Part shown: piece by piece, positions 47,318 to 56,515 of the stretch
Numbering within the stretch: position 1 is the first letter of the stretch
Layout: each line of letters starts with the position of its first letter
Assembly: GCF_000788395.1 (NCBI RefSeq)
Contig: NZ_CP009888.1
Coordinates: 1,198,001-1,262,000 of the forward strand
Direction: 5' to 3'
Length of the DNA stretch: 64,000 nucleotides
Source: Pseudoalteromonas piratica
GTDB taxonomy: Bacteria; Pseudomonadota; Gammaproteobacteria; Enterobacterales; Alteromonadaceae
The notes under the pieces: model-generated
The model's database searches: none
The model's input: the letters and a program-made list of their open reading frames with translations, nothing else
What the model was told of the DNA's origin: nothing
Translations under genes and position numbers: made by a program

Positions 47318-49849
47318 TCAAAGCTCGCTGAGATTACCAATGCGAGATTGTTGTGCTAGTAAAAATGAGTTAAGAATTCGATAGTTCATGGTAGGTGCAA
47401 GCAGTTCACCTTGCATAAAGTCACACTGACATTGATTTACAATATCTGCGAACTCTTGGTTATCTACACTGATGGCGGTAACCGTTAAATCAAGTCCTTT
47501 AGCCACATCGACCATGGCGCTTAATAGAAGCGTTAGCTTATGGCCTTGAATATTACTTTTAGTAAATAAATGGCCGATGCGCACATCACTAAAACCGCAT
47601 TCTCGGGCTTCAAATAACCGGTCGAGGTCGCCATGGAAATTATCTAAACCAAAATTAAAACCAAGGTCGAGCAGCTTTTGCAATGTTTCTTGCATTTGGT
47701 TTTGCTCATCAAGTGCCGGATGTTGGGTATAAAGGGTGATATTATCGGTGTCAAAATGGGTTACTTGCTCTGATAGCCAGCTAATAAAACCACTATGATT
47801 TAATTGATTAAGTGACAAGGTCAGTGAAAACTGACCGTTGAAGTGGTTCTCTTTTAATGTGTTGATAGTTTTAAATAACTCAGAGAATAACCAGCGATTA
47901 AGTTGTACATTGAGTCCTGTATCAATCGCAAGCTTAATTATTTCTTGCTGTGTAATCTCGCCAAACTCTGGATGTGGCCATGAGAATTGGCAAGTAATTG
48001 AAATTAGTTTTTTATTCTTAACGTGATAAACCGGAGTATAGCTAAGCACTAATTGCTTTTGTTCGATTGCACTGTGTAGCTCAGAAGCAAGATTAAATTG
48101 TTGACCAATATCATCACCGCTTTCTTTTTTATAATGCAGTAGTGAAACGCCTTCTTGCTTTGCTTGAAATAAGGTTTGCCAAGTTTTTCGCAGCAATAAA
48201 CCGCTTCGCTGATTGCAATAAATACTCGAGCAGGTGGCAATATGACTTGATAGGTTAAGTAAAATGCCATCAATTAATAATGAGGTAGGAATATGAGCTT
48301 GCAAGTTAAGTAATAACTTATTAAGTGATTCGCGATTGGTACCATGATTCACCAGCAGCGCAAATACTCCATCTCTTAAGTAGGCAAGTTTAACCGTATT
48401 TAGACCTTGCTCCTCAATCATAATGATTTGTGATTGATTCATTAAAACAGGCTGCAGTGACGCATAGACCTGGTTAACTAAATCTTTTTTAGCTTTTGGA
48501 GGCATATAAGGTATGAATTGCCCAAAGTTTTTCAATTCAATAAAGCAGGCGATAAAGTTATGTTGTTGCTCAAGCAGTTGAGTAATTTTGTACTTATATA
48601 AGGTTTCATTTGGTAGCTGAGAACTCGAGTCATGGGTTGCTTTGAAATAGCTCTCTCGTTGCTGGTGCGAAAACTTATCCGCAAGAGCCATTGCCATAAG
48701 CAATACTTCGAGTAGAACACCAATTAAAAAGGCATGGCGCGTGAGGAAGGTGTGTTCAAATACACCCACGAGCACAAGGGGTTGTATTGCTCCACTAATA
48801 ATCAGTGGTAACCACGAAAAAAAGTAATATTTAGCCCAAACAAAGTCGGTGAGTAAGCGATTAAATACAATCAGTAAAATTGTTATATAAAGAGGCACCA
48901 TACACACGAAAAAGACCGGAGCTGCGTAGTATTCGGGTAATAAAAAGCTGCTAAATGCACCTATTAGTAAAATTGCTAAGGTGGCTTTTATAAGGGTATT
49001 TAGTTTTGTTTTAATTGAGGCATAGCGTAAAAATAACGAGCCAAAAATAAGCGCGCAGATTGCGACACTAAAATTAGTAGACACAACATAAACTTGTAAC
49101 CAATTTTGCATTGGTGTTGGCCAAATATAATAACCAAAGCCAAGTACTGAGCCCATCATCATCAAGGTTGAAAGGATATAACCAATATACGCTAAATAAA
49201 CAGTTTCTCGAATACTGATGAATAAGATCATATTGTAGAGAGCAATCATCACGGTGACGCCAATGAAAAGTCCCCATATTAAGAAACTAAACTTTTTCAC
49301 ATCATTAAAGTTGTCGCTTTGATAAATGGTTAACGGTGTTTTAGAAATCCCCGTGGTTTTGATGCGTGCAACTAAAACATTGCTGTCCTTTGCATTGAGT
49401 TGAAAACTAAAGTGTGGAAATGCCTGCTCATGGATATTAAGGTTCGGCAAGGTATCGCCAAGTTGTTTATGTTTAACAATATTATTTTCTGCATCGAGTA
49501 GCCATACTTCAAGCTGATCAAGCATCGGATTATCAAAATGCGCAGTCAGATTCTCGATAAACTCTGTACGATTGGTAACGCTTACTTTAAGCCAGTAGGT
49601 TTGGTTGCCAAATTGCCATGGGATTTTGGTTATTTCAGCATTTTGGAAATCTTGCTCCAACGCGTCAGTTAAACTCGCGGTACTTTGTTCATCAACCCAA
49701 TAGGATGGTTTTAAATAAATGGCGTGGGTACGTTCGATAGAGTTAGTAGTTGGATCGCCAATATTGAAAACTAAAGACGCTATTATTAAAGCTAGGGCCG
49801 CAAACAGCATGCAAGCAATAAATAAATAGACAGACTTTAACTGGTTCAT
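47318..49849 (-). CDS. 7TMR-DISM membrane protein with degenerate GGDEF and EAL domains
   Basis: An 843-residue membrane receptor. An N-terminal anchor (8-28) is followed by an extracytoplasmic 7TMR-DISMED2-type beta domain (about 35-170), seven transmembrane helices (about 185-390), then GGDEF- and EAL-like domains. The GGDEF box reads YLRDGVFALLV, and the EAL box is ITCQFSW where EALLRW is expected. ELTES is replaced by LYTQH and DDFGTGYS by LDNFHGDLD. Both catalytic centres therefore look dead, which suggests a c-di-GMP sensor or scaffold of the LapD-like logic (inference). It lies 35 nt from the DUF2797 gene. Confidence 0.88.
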   Translation of the reverse strand: MNQLKSVYLFIACMLFAALALIIASLVFNIGDPTTNSIERTHAIYLKPSYWVDEQSTASLTDALEQDFQNAEITKIPWQFGNQTYWLKVSVTNRTEFIENLTAHFDNPMLDQLEVWLLDAENNIVKHKQLGDTLPNLNIHEQAFPHFSFQLNAKDSNVLVARIKTTGISKTPLTIYQSDNFNDVKKFSFLIWGLFIGVTVMIALYNMILFISIRETVYLAYIGYILSTLMMMGSVLGFGYYIWPTPMQNWLQVYVVSTNFSVAICALIFGSLFLRYASIKTKLNTLIKATLAILLIGAFSSFLLPEYYAAPVFFVCMVPLYITILLIVFNRLLTDFVWAKYYFFSWLPLIISGAIQPLVLVGVFEHTFLTRHAFLIGVLLEVLLMAMALADKFSHQQRESYFKATHDSSSQLPNETLYKYKITQLLEQQHNFIACFIELKNFGQFIPYMPPKAKKDLVNQVYASLQPVLMNQSQIIMIEEQGLNTVKLAYLRDGVFALLVNHGTNRESLNKLLLNLQAHIPTSLLIDGILLNLSSHIATCSSIYCNQRSGLLLRKTWQTLFQAKQEGVSLLHYKKESGDDIGQQFNLASELHSAIEQKQLVLSYTPVYHVKNKKLISITCQFSWPHPEFGEITQQEIIKLAIDTGLNVQLNRWLFSELFKTINTLKENHFNGQFSLTLSLNQLNHSGFISWLSEQVTHFDTDNITLYTQHPALDEQNQMQETLQKLLDLGFNFGLDNFHGDLDRLFEARECGFSDVRIGHLFTKSNIQGHKLTLLLSAMVDVAKGLDLTVTAISVDNQEFADIVNQCQCDFMQGELLAPTMNYRILNSFLLAQQSRIGNLSEL

Positions 49850-49952
49850 GAACTTCCTTGATATTTAGCGGCTTCTAAAGGTTAGATGAAAAACGACGAA
49901 ATAGGTAGCCTATAATACTAATTTAGCACTGGTTTTATATTTATTAAGAGGC

Positions 49953-49987
49953 AAAAAAAATCAACCTACATGAGGTAGGTTGATTTT
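49953..49987 (-). terminator. Intrinsic terminator after purD
   Basis: A 13-bp perfect stem (AAAATCAACCTAC and complement) with a 5-nt loop, followed on the minus strand by a T-run, begins 22 nt after the purD stop. Confidence 0.9.
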
Positions 49988-50008
49988 AAAAGTGATTAAT
50001 AATAACGC

Positions 50009-51298
50009 TTAGCTATTATTTTCGCGCGCAATAGCGCGATAAGCGATATCGGTGCGGAACTCAACACCTTGCCAATTGATTTCATCAACCAGTTTATAAG
50101 CGTTTTGCTGTGCTTCAGTTACTGTGTTTCCAAGTGCTGTTGCACATAATACGCGACCACCTGCGGTTACAACATTGTCACCATCTTGCTTGGTGCCTGC
50201 ATGGAATACTTTTGTACCTTCAGCATAATCAACGCGTAAACCTGAGATAGCATCACCCTTAGGGTAAGAACCTGGGTAGCCTGCTGCCGCTAGTACAACA
50301 CCTACAGCTGCTCGTGAATCAAACTGAATATCAGTTTTATCAAGTTCAACACGGTTAGCCGCTTCAATTAACTCAACTAAACCTGACTGCAAGCGAAGCA
50401 TAATTGGTTGTGTTTCAGGATCGCCAAAACGGCAGTTATATTCAATTACTTTCGGTGTGCCATCAGCAGTAATCATTAAACCTGCGTATAAGAAACCTGT
50501 GTAAGGGTGACCTTCATCACTCATGCCTTTTACAGTTGGGTAGATTACTTCGTCCATTATGCGCTGGTGGATTTCAGCGGTAACCACTGGAGCTGGTGAA
50601 TATGCACCCATACCACCTGTATTCGGTCCTTTATCTTCGTTATAAGCACGTTTATGATCTTGAGAAGTAGCAAACGGAAGTACGTTTTCACCATCTACCA
50701 TTACGATAAATGACGCTTCTTCACCTTCTAAGAACTCTTCAATAACAACACGGCTACCTGCGTCGCCAAACGCATTGCCAGCAAGCATGTCGCGAATAGC
50801 GTCTTCTGCTTCTTGCTCTGTCATAGCAACAATCACACCTTTACCTGCTGCTAAGCCATCAGCTTTAACAACAATTGGCGCGCCTTTTTCTTTAAGGTAT
50901 GCAAGTGCTGGGTCGATTTGTTCAAACGTTTGATAATCCGCTGTTGGGATTTTATGACGTGCTAAGAAATCTTTAGTGAATGACTTTGAACCTTCAAGTT
51001 GCGCCGCAGCCGCTGTTGGGCCAAAAATCGCTAAACCTTCTTCACGGAATTTATCAACGACACCAATAACAAGCGGGGCTTCAGGACCAACAATCGTTAA
51101 CTCAACATTATTTTCTTTTGCGAAGCTAACAAGTGCTGCAATGTCTTCAACGCCAATTGCTACATTTTCAAGCTTAGGCTCAAGGGCTGTGCCTGCATTG
51201 CCTGGAGCAACAAATACTTTTTCAACTTTTGCTGATTGTGCCGCTTTAAACGCCAATGCGTGCTCGCGACCACCACTACCAATTACTAATACATTCAT
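50009..51298 (-). CDS. purD: Phosphoribosylamine-glycine ligase PurD
   Basis: ATP-grasp enzyme joining glycine to phosphoribosylamine, step two of purine synthesis. Motifs: VIGSGGREHALA at the N-terminus, VAPGNAGT, GPEAPL, VKADGLAAGKGVIV, EEFLEGEEASF, NTGGMGAYSPAP and NCRFGDPETQ. The 429-residue length matches E. coli PurD. The family pairing purH-purD is kept but is split here by a lipoprotein methyltransferase gene ending 14 nt upstream. A terminator follows at 49953. Confidence 0.97.
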   Translation of the reverse strand: MNVLVIGSGGREHALAFKAAQSAKVEKVFVAPGNAGTALEPKLENVAIGVEDIAALVSFAKENNVELTIVGPEAPLVIGVVDKFREEGLAIFGPTAAAAQLEGSKSFTKDFLARHKIPTADYQTFEQIDPALAYLKEKGAPIVVKADGLAAGKGVIVAMTEQEAEDAIRDMLAGNAFGDAGSRVVIEEFLEGEEASFIVMVDGENVLPFATSQDHKRAYNEDKGPNTGGMGAYSPAPVVTAEIHQRIMDEVIYPTVKGMSDEGHPYTGFLYAGLMITADGTPKVIEYNCRFGDPETQPIMLRLQSGLVELIEAANRVELDKTDIQFDSRAAVGVVLAAAGYPGSYPKGDAISGLRVDYAEGTKVFHAGTKQDGDNVVTAGGRVLCATALGNTVTEAQQNAYKLVDEINWQGVEFRTDIAYRAIARENNS

Positions 51299-51312
51299 TG
51301 GAATTCCTTTAC

Positions 51313-52131
51313 CTATTCAGGTTTTCTAAACTTTAATGTCATACGATCACTTTCACCAATCGCTTTATATTTGGTGATATCTTTTTCACCAAGTGCTAAA
51401 CGCGGAGGTAAGGTCCAAACACCTTTTTCATGATCGGCTGTGTCTAATGGATTGGCGTTAACTTCGCTAACAGCTTCTAAAATAAATCCTGCTTTTTCCG
51501 CGTGTTCAATCACCCAGCTTTGCTTTACATAACCAGAGCGTTTCGCTTTGGCGCTATCACGGTTTTCTGGTAGACGGTGATCTACTACACCTAGCACGCC
51601 GCCAGGCTTAAGAGCAGTAAAAAACGCTTTAAAGGCTTCATTGATACCCTCAATGTCTTTTTGCATATACCAGTTATGTAAATTGCGGAATGTGAGCACC
51701 ATATCAGCACTGCCTGCTGGCGCGATATTATGGTGTGTGCCTGGGTAAAACTCAGAAAGTGTGACATTCTCGTATAAACTATCGTTAGCCAATTTATCTT
51801 GAAATTGGTTAAGAGAACGTTGGTAATATTTTACTTCTGAGTCAGAAGGAAAATGAGCTGCAAAATATTGGCCGTCACGTTTTAACACAGGTGCCAAAAT
51901 TTCAGTATACCAACCGCCGCCAGGCCAAATTTCAACAACTGTCATATTTGGCTGAAGGCCAAAAAATGCCAAAGTTTCTTTCGGGTGACGGTACTGATCA
52001 CGTGCTTTATTTTCGCTTGAGCGGTTATCAGCAGTTGCAGTTTTGGTAAGCAATGTATCGATATCGGTCGATGCACATCCAGCTAAAGTAAGCGACAGGG
52101 CAGTTACGATGGCTTTTACTGTGAGTTTCAT
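51313..52131 (-). CDS. Predicted lipoprotein with class I methyltransferase fold
   Basis: A 272-residue protein with a signal peptide and lipobox (LTLAGC, Cys19; +2 residue Ala predicts outer-membrane sorting). The body looks like the COG4798-type predicted SAM-dependent methyltransferase: VVEIWPGGGWYTEIL (motif I with PGGG), HFPSDSEVK, a conserved GTHHNI, FRNLHNWY and KPGGVLGVVDH. Such a fold outside the cytoplasm is puzzling because SAM is not expected there, so the active substrate is unknown. It sits 14 nt upstream of purD and about 100 nt after purH on the same strand. It may be cotranscribed with the pur genes without being part of the pathway. Confidence 0.85.
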   Translation of the reverse strand: MKLTVKAIVTALSLTLAGCASTDIDTLLTKTATADNRSSENKARDQYRHPKETLAFFGLQPNMTVVEIWPGGGWYTEILAPVLKRDGQYFAAHFPSDSEVKYYQRSLNQFQDKLANDSLYENVTLSEFYPGTHHNIAPAGSADMVLTFRNLHNWYMQKDIEGINEAFKAFFTALKPGGVLGVVDHRLPENRDSAKAKRSGYVKQSWVIEHAEKAGFILEAVSEVNANPLDTADHEKGVWTLPPRLALGEKDITKYKAIGESDRMTLKFRKPE

Positions 52132-52231
52132 TTTCTTCCTAGTTTTTATTTTTATTAAGCAACATATAGCAAAGTTAACAGTTTAGTGCGAGCGAACAAA
52201 GAGCTCGCACTAACAAGTTTGCAAGCAAATA

Positions 52232-53818
52232 TTAATGGCGGAAATGACGCATGCCAGTAAATACCATTGCCATGCCGTGCTCGTCTGCGGCAGCGATAAC
52301 TTCTTCATCGCGCATTGAGCCACCCGGTTGAATCACTGCAGTAATACCGGCTTCTGCTGCTGCATCGATGCCATCACGGAATGGGAAGAAAGCATCTGAT
52401 GCCATGACTGAGCCAGCTACTTCTAGGTTTTCATCAGCGGCTTTAATACCAGCGATTTTTGCTGAGTAAACGCGGCTCATTTGACCTGCGCCTACACCAA
52501 TTGTCATGCCGTCTTTTGCATAAACAATTGCGTTTGATTTAACAAACTTAGCTACTTTCCAGCAGAACATTAAGTCTTTTAATTCTTGTTCAGTTGGTTG
52601 TTTTTTAGATACTACGCGTAGGTCGCCCATATCAACCATGCCTTGGTCACGGTCTTGCACTAAGATGCCACCGTTAACACGCTTGATGTCAACGCCAGTA
52701 GTTTGGGTATTCCACTGACCACACTCAAGTAAACGTACATTTTGTTTCGCTGATACAATTTGTGCTGCTGCGTCAGATACGCTTGGCGCAATAATTACTT
52801 CAACAAATTGACGTGAAACAATTGCTTCAGCTGTGTCTGCATCGAGTTCGCGGTTAAATGCAATGATGCCGCCAAACGCTGATGTAGGGTCAGTTTTGAA
52901 GGCGCGGTCGTATGCGTCAAGAATGTTGTCACCAATTGACACGCCACATGGGTTTGCGTGTTTAACGATTACACATGCAGGTGCGTCGAATTCTTTTACA
53001 CACTCAAGCGCTGCGTCGGTGTCTGCAATGTTATTGTACGAAAGGGCTTTGCCTTGTAACTGTTTTGCCGTTGCAACAGACGCTTCTTCAATGTTGTTTT
53101 CAACATAGAATGCGGCATCTTGGTGTGAGTTTTCACCGTAGCGCATATCTTGCTTTTTAGTGAATTGGAAATTGATTGTGCGTGGGAATTTAGTTTCAAC
53201 AGCAGCTTCTTCAGTGTAATCAGGAACCATTTTACCGAAGTAGCTAGCAATCATACCATCGTACTGTGCAGTATGCTCAAATGCAGCAATTGCTAGGTCA
53301 AAACGCGTTTCATACGTTGTTGCGCCATCGTTTGCATTCATTTCAGCAATAACACGGTCGTAGTCGCCTGCGTTTACAATAATGGTTACGTCTTTGTTGT
53401 TTTTAGCAGCAGCACGCACCATTGTTGGACCACCGATATCGATGTTTTCAATCGCGTCTTCCAGTGAGCAACCTTCTTTTGCAACAGTTTGTGCAAATGG
53501 GTATAGATTAACAACTACCATGTCGATTGCAGAAATGTTGTTTGCTTCCATTACACCTTCGTCTGTACCGCGGCGCGCTAAAATACCACCGTGGATTTTT
53601 GGGTGTAATGTCTTTACACGACCATCCATGATCTCAGGGTGACCTGTGTGGTCAGATACTTCTGTTACTGCGATGCCGTTGTCTGCAAGCAGCTTACATG
53701 TACCTCCAGTTGAAAGCAGTTCAACGCCTTTCTCAGAAAGCGCGCGAGCAAATTCTACAATACCGGTTTTGTCTGAAACGCTTAATAACGCGCGACGAAT
53801 TGGACGTAATGTATCCAT
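52232..53818 (-). CDS. purH: Bifunctional AICAR formyltransferase/IMP cyclohydrolase PurH
   Basis: Last two steps of de novo IMP synthesis. The N-terminal cyclohydrolase domain (1-200) has [43 protein letters not shown] and [15 protein letters not shown]. The C-terminal formyltransferase has [36 protein letters not shown] and [12 protein letters not shown]. The ATG at 53818 gives 528 residues (E. coli 529). The 39 upstream codons show no homology and contain no better start. The leader holds an inverted repeat (53958-53989) and probably the promoter. Confidence 0.97.
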   Translation of the reverse strand: MDTLRPIRRALLSVSDKTGIVEFARALSEKGVELLSTGGTCKLLADNGIAVTEVSDHTGHPEIMDGRVKTLHPKIHGGILARRGTDEGVMEANNISAIDMVVVNLYPFAQTVAKEGCSLEDAIENIDIGGPTMVRAAAKNNKDVTIIVNAGDYDRVIAEMNANDGATTYETRFDLAIAAFEHTAQYDGMIASYFGKMVPDYTEEAAVETKFPRTINFQFTKKQDMRYGENSHQDAAFYVENNIEEASVATAKQLQGKALSYNNIADTDAALECVKEFDAPACVIVKHANPCGVSIGDNILDAYDRAFKTDPTSAFGGIIAFNRELDADTAEAIVSRQFVEVIIAPSVSDAAAQIVSAKQNVRLLECGQWNTQTTGVDIKRVNGGILVQDRDQGMVDMGDLRVVSKKQPTEQELKDLMFCWKVAKFVKSNAIVYAKDGMTIGVGAGQMSRVYSAKIAGIKAADENLEVAGSVMASDAFFPFRDGIDAAAEAGITAVIQPGGSMRDEEVIAAADEHGMAMVFTGMRHFRH

Positions 53819-53957
53819 GGTAGTTTTGATTACCTCAAAATTTGATTGATAGTGCGAGAAAACACTTAATTTAAACGAATATTTTAACTTACTTTTGCTT
53901 ATAACTCGACGACCATTTGTCGCTTTTATAAACAAGATCTGTAGCGCTGGTCTTTAC

Positions 53958-53989
53958 CTAAATTAAATTTGAACGTGAATTTAATTTAG
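53958..53989. promoter_or_regulatory. 12-bp perfect inverted repeat between purH and fis
   Basis: CTAAATTAAATT and its exact complement AATTTAATTTAG are separated by 8 nt. It lies 140 bp upstream of purH, beyond the fis terminator. It does not resemble the ACGCAAACGTTTGCGT-type PurR operator, so the ligand is unknown; it could also be a hairpin. Confidence 0.45.
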
Positions 53990-54014
53990 TGTGTTTTTCG
54001 GGGTTAGAAAAACA

Positions 54015-54048
54015 AAAAAGCACCCGAGGATTCCCAAGGGTGCTTTTT
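54015..54048 (-). terminator. Intrinsic terminator after fis
   Basis: AAAAAGCACCC, a 12-nt loop and GGGTGCTTTTT begin 21 nt after the fis stop on the minus strand. This separates dusB-fis from purH. Confidence 0.85.
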
Positions 54049-54068
54049 ATTGCACCGTTAGGTGCTAA

Positions 54069-54359
54069 TTAGTTCATGCCGTACTTTTTAAGCTTCTTAC
54101 GAAGTGTACCGCGGTTGATACCTAGTAAGATTGCTGCGCGAGTTTGGTTACCGCGAGTGTAGGTCATTACTTCTTCAAGTAACGGCGCTTCAAGTTCTGA
54201 AAGAACTAGCTCGTAAACATCTTGTACATCTTGACCATTAAGTTGCTTTAAGTAGTTGTGAACTGCTTTTTTACAAGCATCGCGTAATGGCTGTGGTTTC
54301 TCTTGAGACTGAACGTGTGCGTTAGTAATAAATGGAGAAGTCACGTTTTGTTCGAACAT
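54069..54359 (-). CDS. fis: Nucleoid-associated protein Fis
   Basis: DNA-bending nucleoid protein that activates rRNA and tRNA promoters and peaks in early exponential growth. 96 residues. The C-terminal half is the typical Fis helix-turn-helix ([30 protein letters not shown]) and the N-terminal beta-hairpin arm precedes it. It follows dusB by 18 nt, the conserved dusB-fis operon of gammaproteobacteria, so its promoter should lie upstream of dusB, as in E. coli. Confidence 0.98.
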   Translation of the reverse strand: MFEQNVTSPFITNAHVQSQEKPQPLRDACKKAVHNYLKQLNGQDVQDVYELVLSELEAPLLEEVMTYTRGNQTRAAILLGINRGTLRKKLKKYGMN

Positions 54360-54377
54360 CGTCTTTCTTACTCTTTG

Positions 54378-55349
54378 TTAATTATCTGCTAGTGTTTCAA
54401 AGTACTTTTCTAACGTATCAATTTGCTCTTGCTGAGCGTCGATAGCGTTAAATACTCGCCTAAATTGACCTTCACGGTCATGAGCCTGCAAATACCATGA
54501 GACATGCTTACGCGCTATTCGCACACCCATTACATCACCATAAAATGCGTGAAGATTTACCAAGTGTTCCATAAGAATACTCTGTACCTCGTCCAAAGCT
54601 GGCTCCGGTAGTAATTCTCCAGTGGTGAGATAATGGTTTATCTCCCTAAAAATCCAAGGGCGACCTTGTGCTGCACGGCCTATCATCAAAGCATCTGCGC
54701 CCGTATATTCCAAAACCTGTTTTGCTTTTTGTGGCGATGTAATATCACCGTTCGCTACGACAGGAATGGAGACTGAACTCTTAATGTCCTTAATTGTTTG
54801 GTATTCAGCTTCACCCTTGTACATACAAGAACGTGTACGGCCATGAACCGCCAGCGACTGAATCCCATTTTGTTCAGCGATGCGCGCAATCTCTACACCA
54901 TTTCGATTATCAGTATCCCACCCTGTACGGATTTTTAACGTCACTGGCACATCAACTGCATTTACTACAGCTTTAACGATGTCAGTAACGAGTTCGGGGT
55001 ACTGCAAAAGGGCAGAGCCTGCGAGCTTTTTATTCACTTTTTTTGCTGGACAACCCATATTGATATCCACAATTTGTGCGCCATTTTTGACATTAAATTG
55101 GGCTGCTTCCGCCATCAGTTGTGGGTCAGCACCTGCAATTTGCACACTGCGAATACCAGACTCGCCGGAGTGATCCATACGAGACATTGATTTTTCGGTT
55201 TTCCAAACCTTAGGATTGGATGACAACATTTCAGATACAGCAAGACCTGCACCGAGTCGACGGCATAGCTGTCTAAACGGTCTATCTGTTACTCCAGCCA
55301 TAGGAGCAACCATTAAGTTATTTTCTAACTGATAAGGGCCTATCTGCAC
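54378..55349 (-). CDS. dusB: tRNA-dihydrouridine synthase DusB
   Basis: FMN enzyme reducing uridine to dihydrouridine at position 17 of tRNAs. Key segments: PMAGVTDRPFRQLCRRLGA at the N-terminus, QIAGADPQLMAEAA, IVDINMGCPAKKVNKKLAGS with the catalytic Cys, AVHGRTRSCMYKG, PVVANGDITS and MIGRAAQGRPWIF. It has 323 residues (E. coli 321) and leads the dusB-fis operon. Confidence 0.97.
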   Translation of the reverse strand: MQIGPYQLENNLMVAPMAGVTDRPFRQLCRRLGAGLAVSEMLSSNPKVWKTEKSMSRMDHSGESGIRSVQIAGADPQLMAEAAQFNVKNGAQIVDINMGCPAKKVNKKLAGSALLQYPELVTDIVKAVVNAVDVPVTLKIRTGWDTDNRNGVEIARIAEQNGIQSLAVHGRTRSCMYKGEAEYQTIKDIKSSVSIPVVANGDITSPQKAKQVLEYTGADALMIGRAAQGRPWIFREINHYLTTGELLPEPALDEVQSILMEHLVNLHAFYGDVMGVRIARKHVSWYLQAHDREGQFRRVFNAIDAQQEQIDTLEKYFETLADN

Positions 55350-55516
55350 AATAAATCTGGGTCACCAATCAAGGGGCGCTAAGTTTACGGTTTTTTTTGC
55401 AAAAATCAAAGCCTATTATTTATACAAAAGTGGTTTTTTTTTAAACTTTTGATATTGACTTTTTGTAACTGGCTATAGAAGGAAAAAAATGGAAGATTTT
55501 TGTTAGCAAAAATAAC

Positions 55517-55553
55517 AAATCCTTAACTCAAGAGGGCTTGAGCTAAGGATTTT
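55517..55553 (-). terminator. Hairpin between prmA and dusB
   Basis: On the plus strand AAATCCTTA-a-CTCAAG, a 4-nt loop and CTTGAG-c-TAAGGATTT form a long interrupted stem. It lies 24 nt after the prmA stop (minus strand), is followed by only a weak T-rich stretch, and could be the prmA terminator. Confidence 0.55.
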
Positions 55554-55577
55554 AAAGGAAGACGTGTCAAAGACTTC

Positions 55578-56456
55578 TTAGTGTTTTTGACCTGCAACAC
55601 GCATCCATTCACCATCTTGCAGACTGGTTTCAAGGTTAGCGTATTGGCTGTAGATATCTTCTACCGAAGCAACTTGCTCTTCAAGAATTCCTGACAGTGC
55701 AAATTGACCACCTGATTTAAGTAAACCCAGAATAACTTGGTGTAACTCTCTAAGAGGCTGAGCCAAAATATTAGCAACCAAGATATCGGCTTCAAATTCC
55801 GGTTGATCTTCAGGTAGGTATACTTCAAGTAAATCGGCCACACCGTTACGCTCTGCATTATCACGACTGGCTTCTAATGCTTGTGGATCAATATCGATAC
55901 CAATTACACGTTCTGCCCCCAGTTTTAGTGCAGCAATACCTAAAATGCCTGAGCCACAACCAAAATCGACCACTGTTTTACCTGTTAGATCTAAGCTGTC
56001 TAACCAACGTAAGCATAATGCTGTGGTGTTGTGAGTACCGGTACCAAATGCAAGGCCTGGATCAAGTAATACATTTACTGCATTAGGATCGGGAATGTCA
56101 CGCCAACTCGGGCAAATCCACAATCTCTCACCAAATTGAATCGGGTGGAAATTATCCATCCACTCGCGTTCCCAGTCTTTGTCTTCAAGTTGCTCAACTT
56201 TAAAAACGAATTGTTCTTGCAGAGCGGGTAATGTCGCAAGTTGATCAGTAATAGCTTGCATATCAACGCTGGCATCAAATAAACCGATCACGGTCGTGTC
56301 TGCCCAAAGGGTTACCTCACCCAGTTTAGGTTCGTAAATTGGGGTGTCTTTTGCATCAACGAAAGTAACTGAAGGGCAGCCTAGCTCCATCAGCTCATCG
56401 CTAATGAGTTCAGCATTTTCTTTGGTGCTATTTATGCGGATTTGTACCCACGCCAT
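55578..56456 (-). CDS. prmA: Ribosomal protein L11 methyltransferase PrmA
   Basis: Trimethylates the N-terminus and lysines of ribosomal protein L11. The N-terminal substrate-recognition domain (1-55; [12 protein letters not shown]) is followed by the SAM-binding Rossmann domain, with [52 protein letters not shown] and the NILAQPL motif. It has 292 residues (E. coli 293). It lies upstream of dusB-fis, the usual Alteromonadales and Vibrio order, with the hairpin at 55517 between them. Confidence 0.97.
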   Translation of the reverse strand: MAWVQIRINSTKENAELISDELMELGCPSVTFVDAKDTPIYEPKLGEVTLWADTTVIGLFDASVDMQAITDQLATLPALQEQFVFKVEQLEDKDWEREWMDNFHPIQFGERLWICPSWRDIPDPNAVNVLLDPGLAFGTGTHNTTALCLRWLDSLDLTGKTVVDFGCGSGILGIAALKLGAERVIGIDIDPQALEASRDNAERNGVADLLEVYLPEDQPEFEADILVANILAQPLRELHQVILGLLKSGGQFALSGILEEQVASVEDIYSQYANLETSLQDGEWMRVAGQKH

Positions 56457-56473
56457 AGTATTTATCCTATAAG

Positions 56474-56500
56474 AAAAAAGGCCGCAATGTGCGGCCTTTT
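56474..56500 (-). terminator. Intrinsic terminator after rpoD
   Basis: AAAAGGCCGC, a 5-nt loop and GCGGCCTTTT, followed by more T residues on the minus strand, begin 15 nt after the rpoD stop. It ends the macromolecular-synthesis operon. Confidence 0.9.
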
Positions 56501-56515
56501 AGTGTAACTGTTTAC

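Noticed and set aside
52833..53642. Plus-strand reading frames opposite purH
   Set aside because: They mirror the codons of purH and have no independent start sites or homology; treated as shadows.
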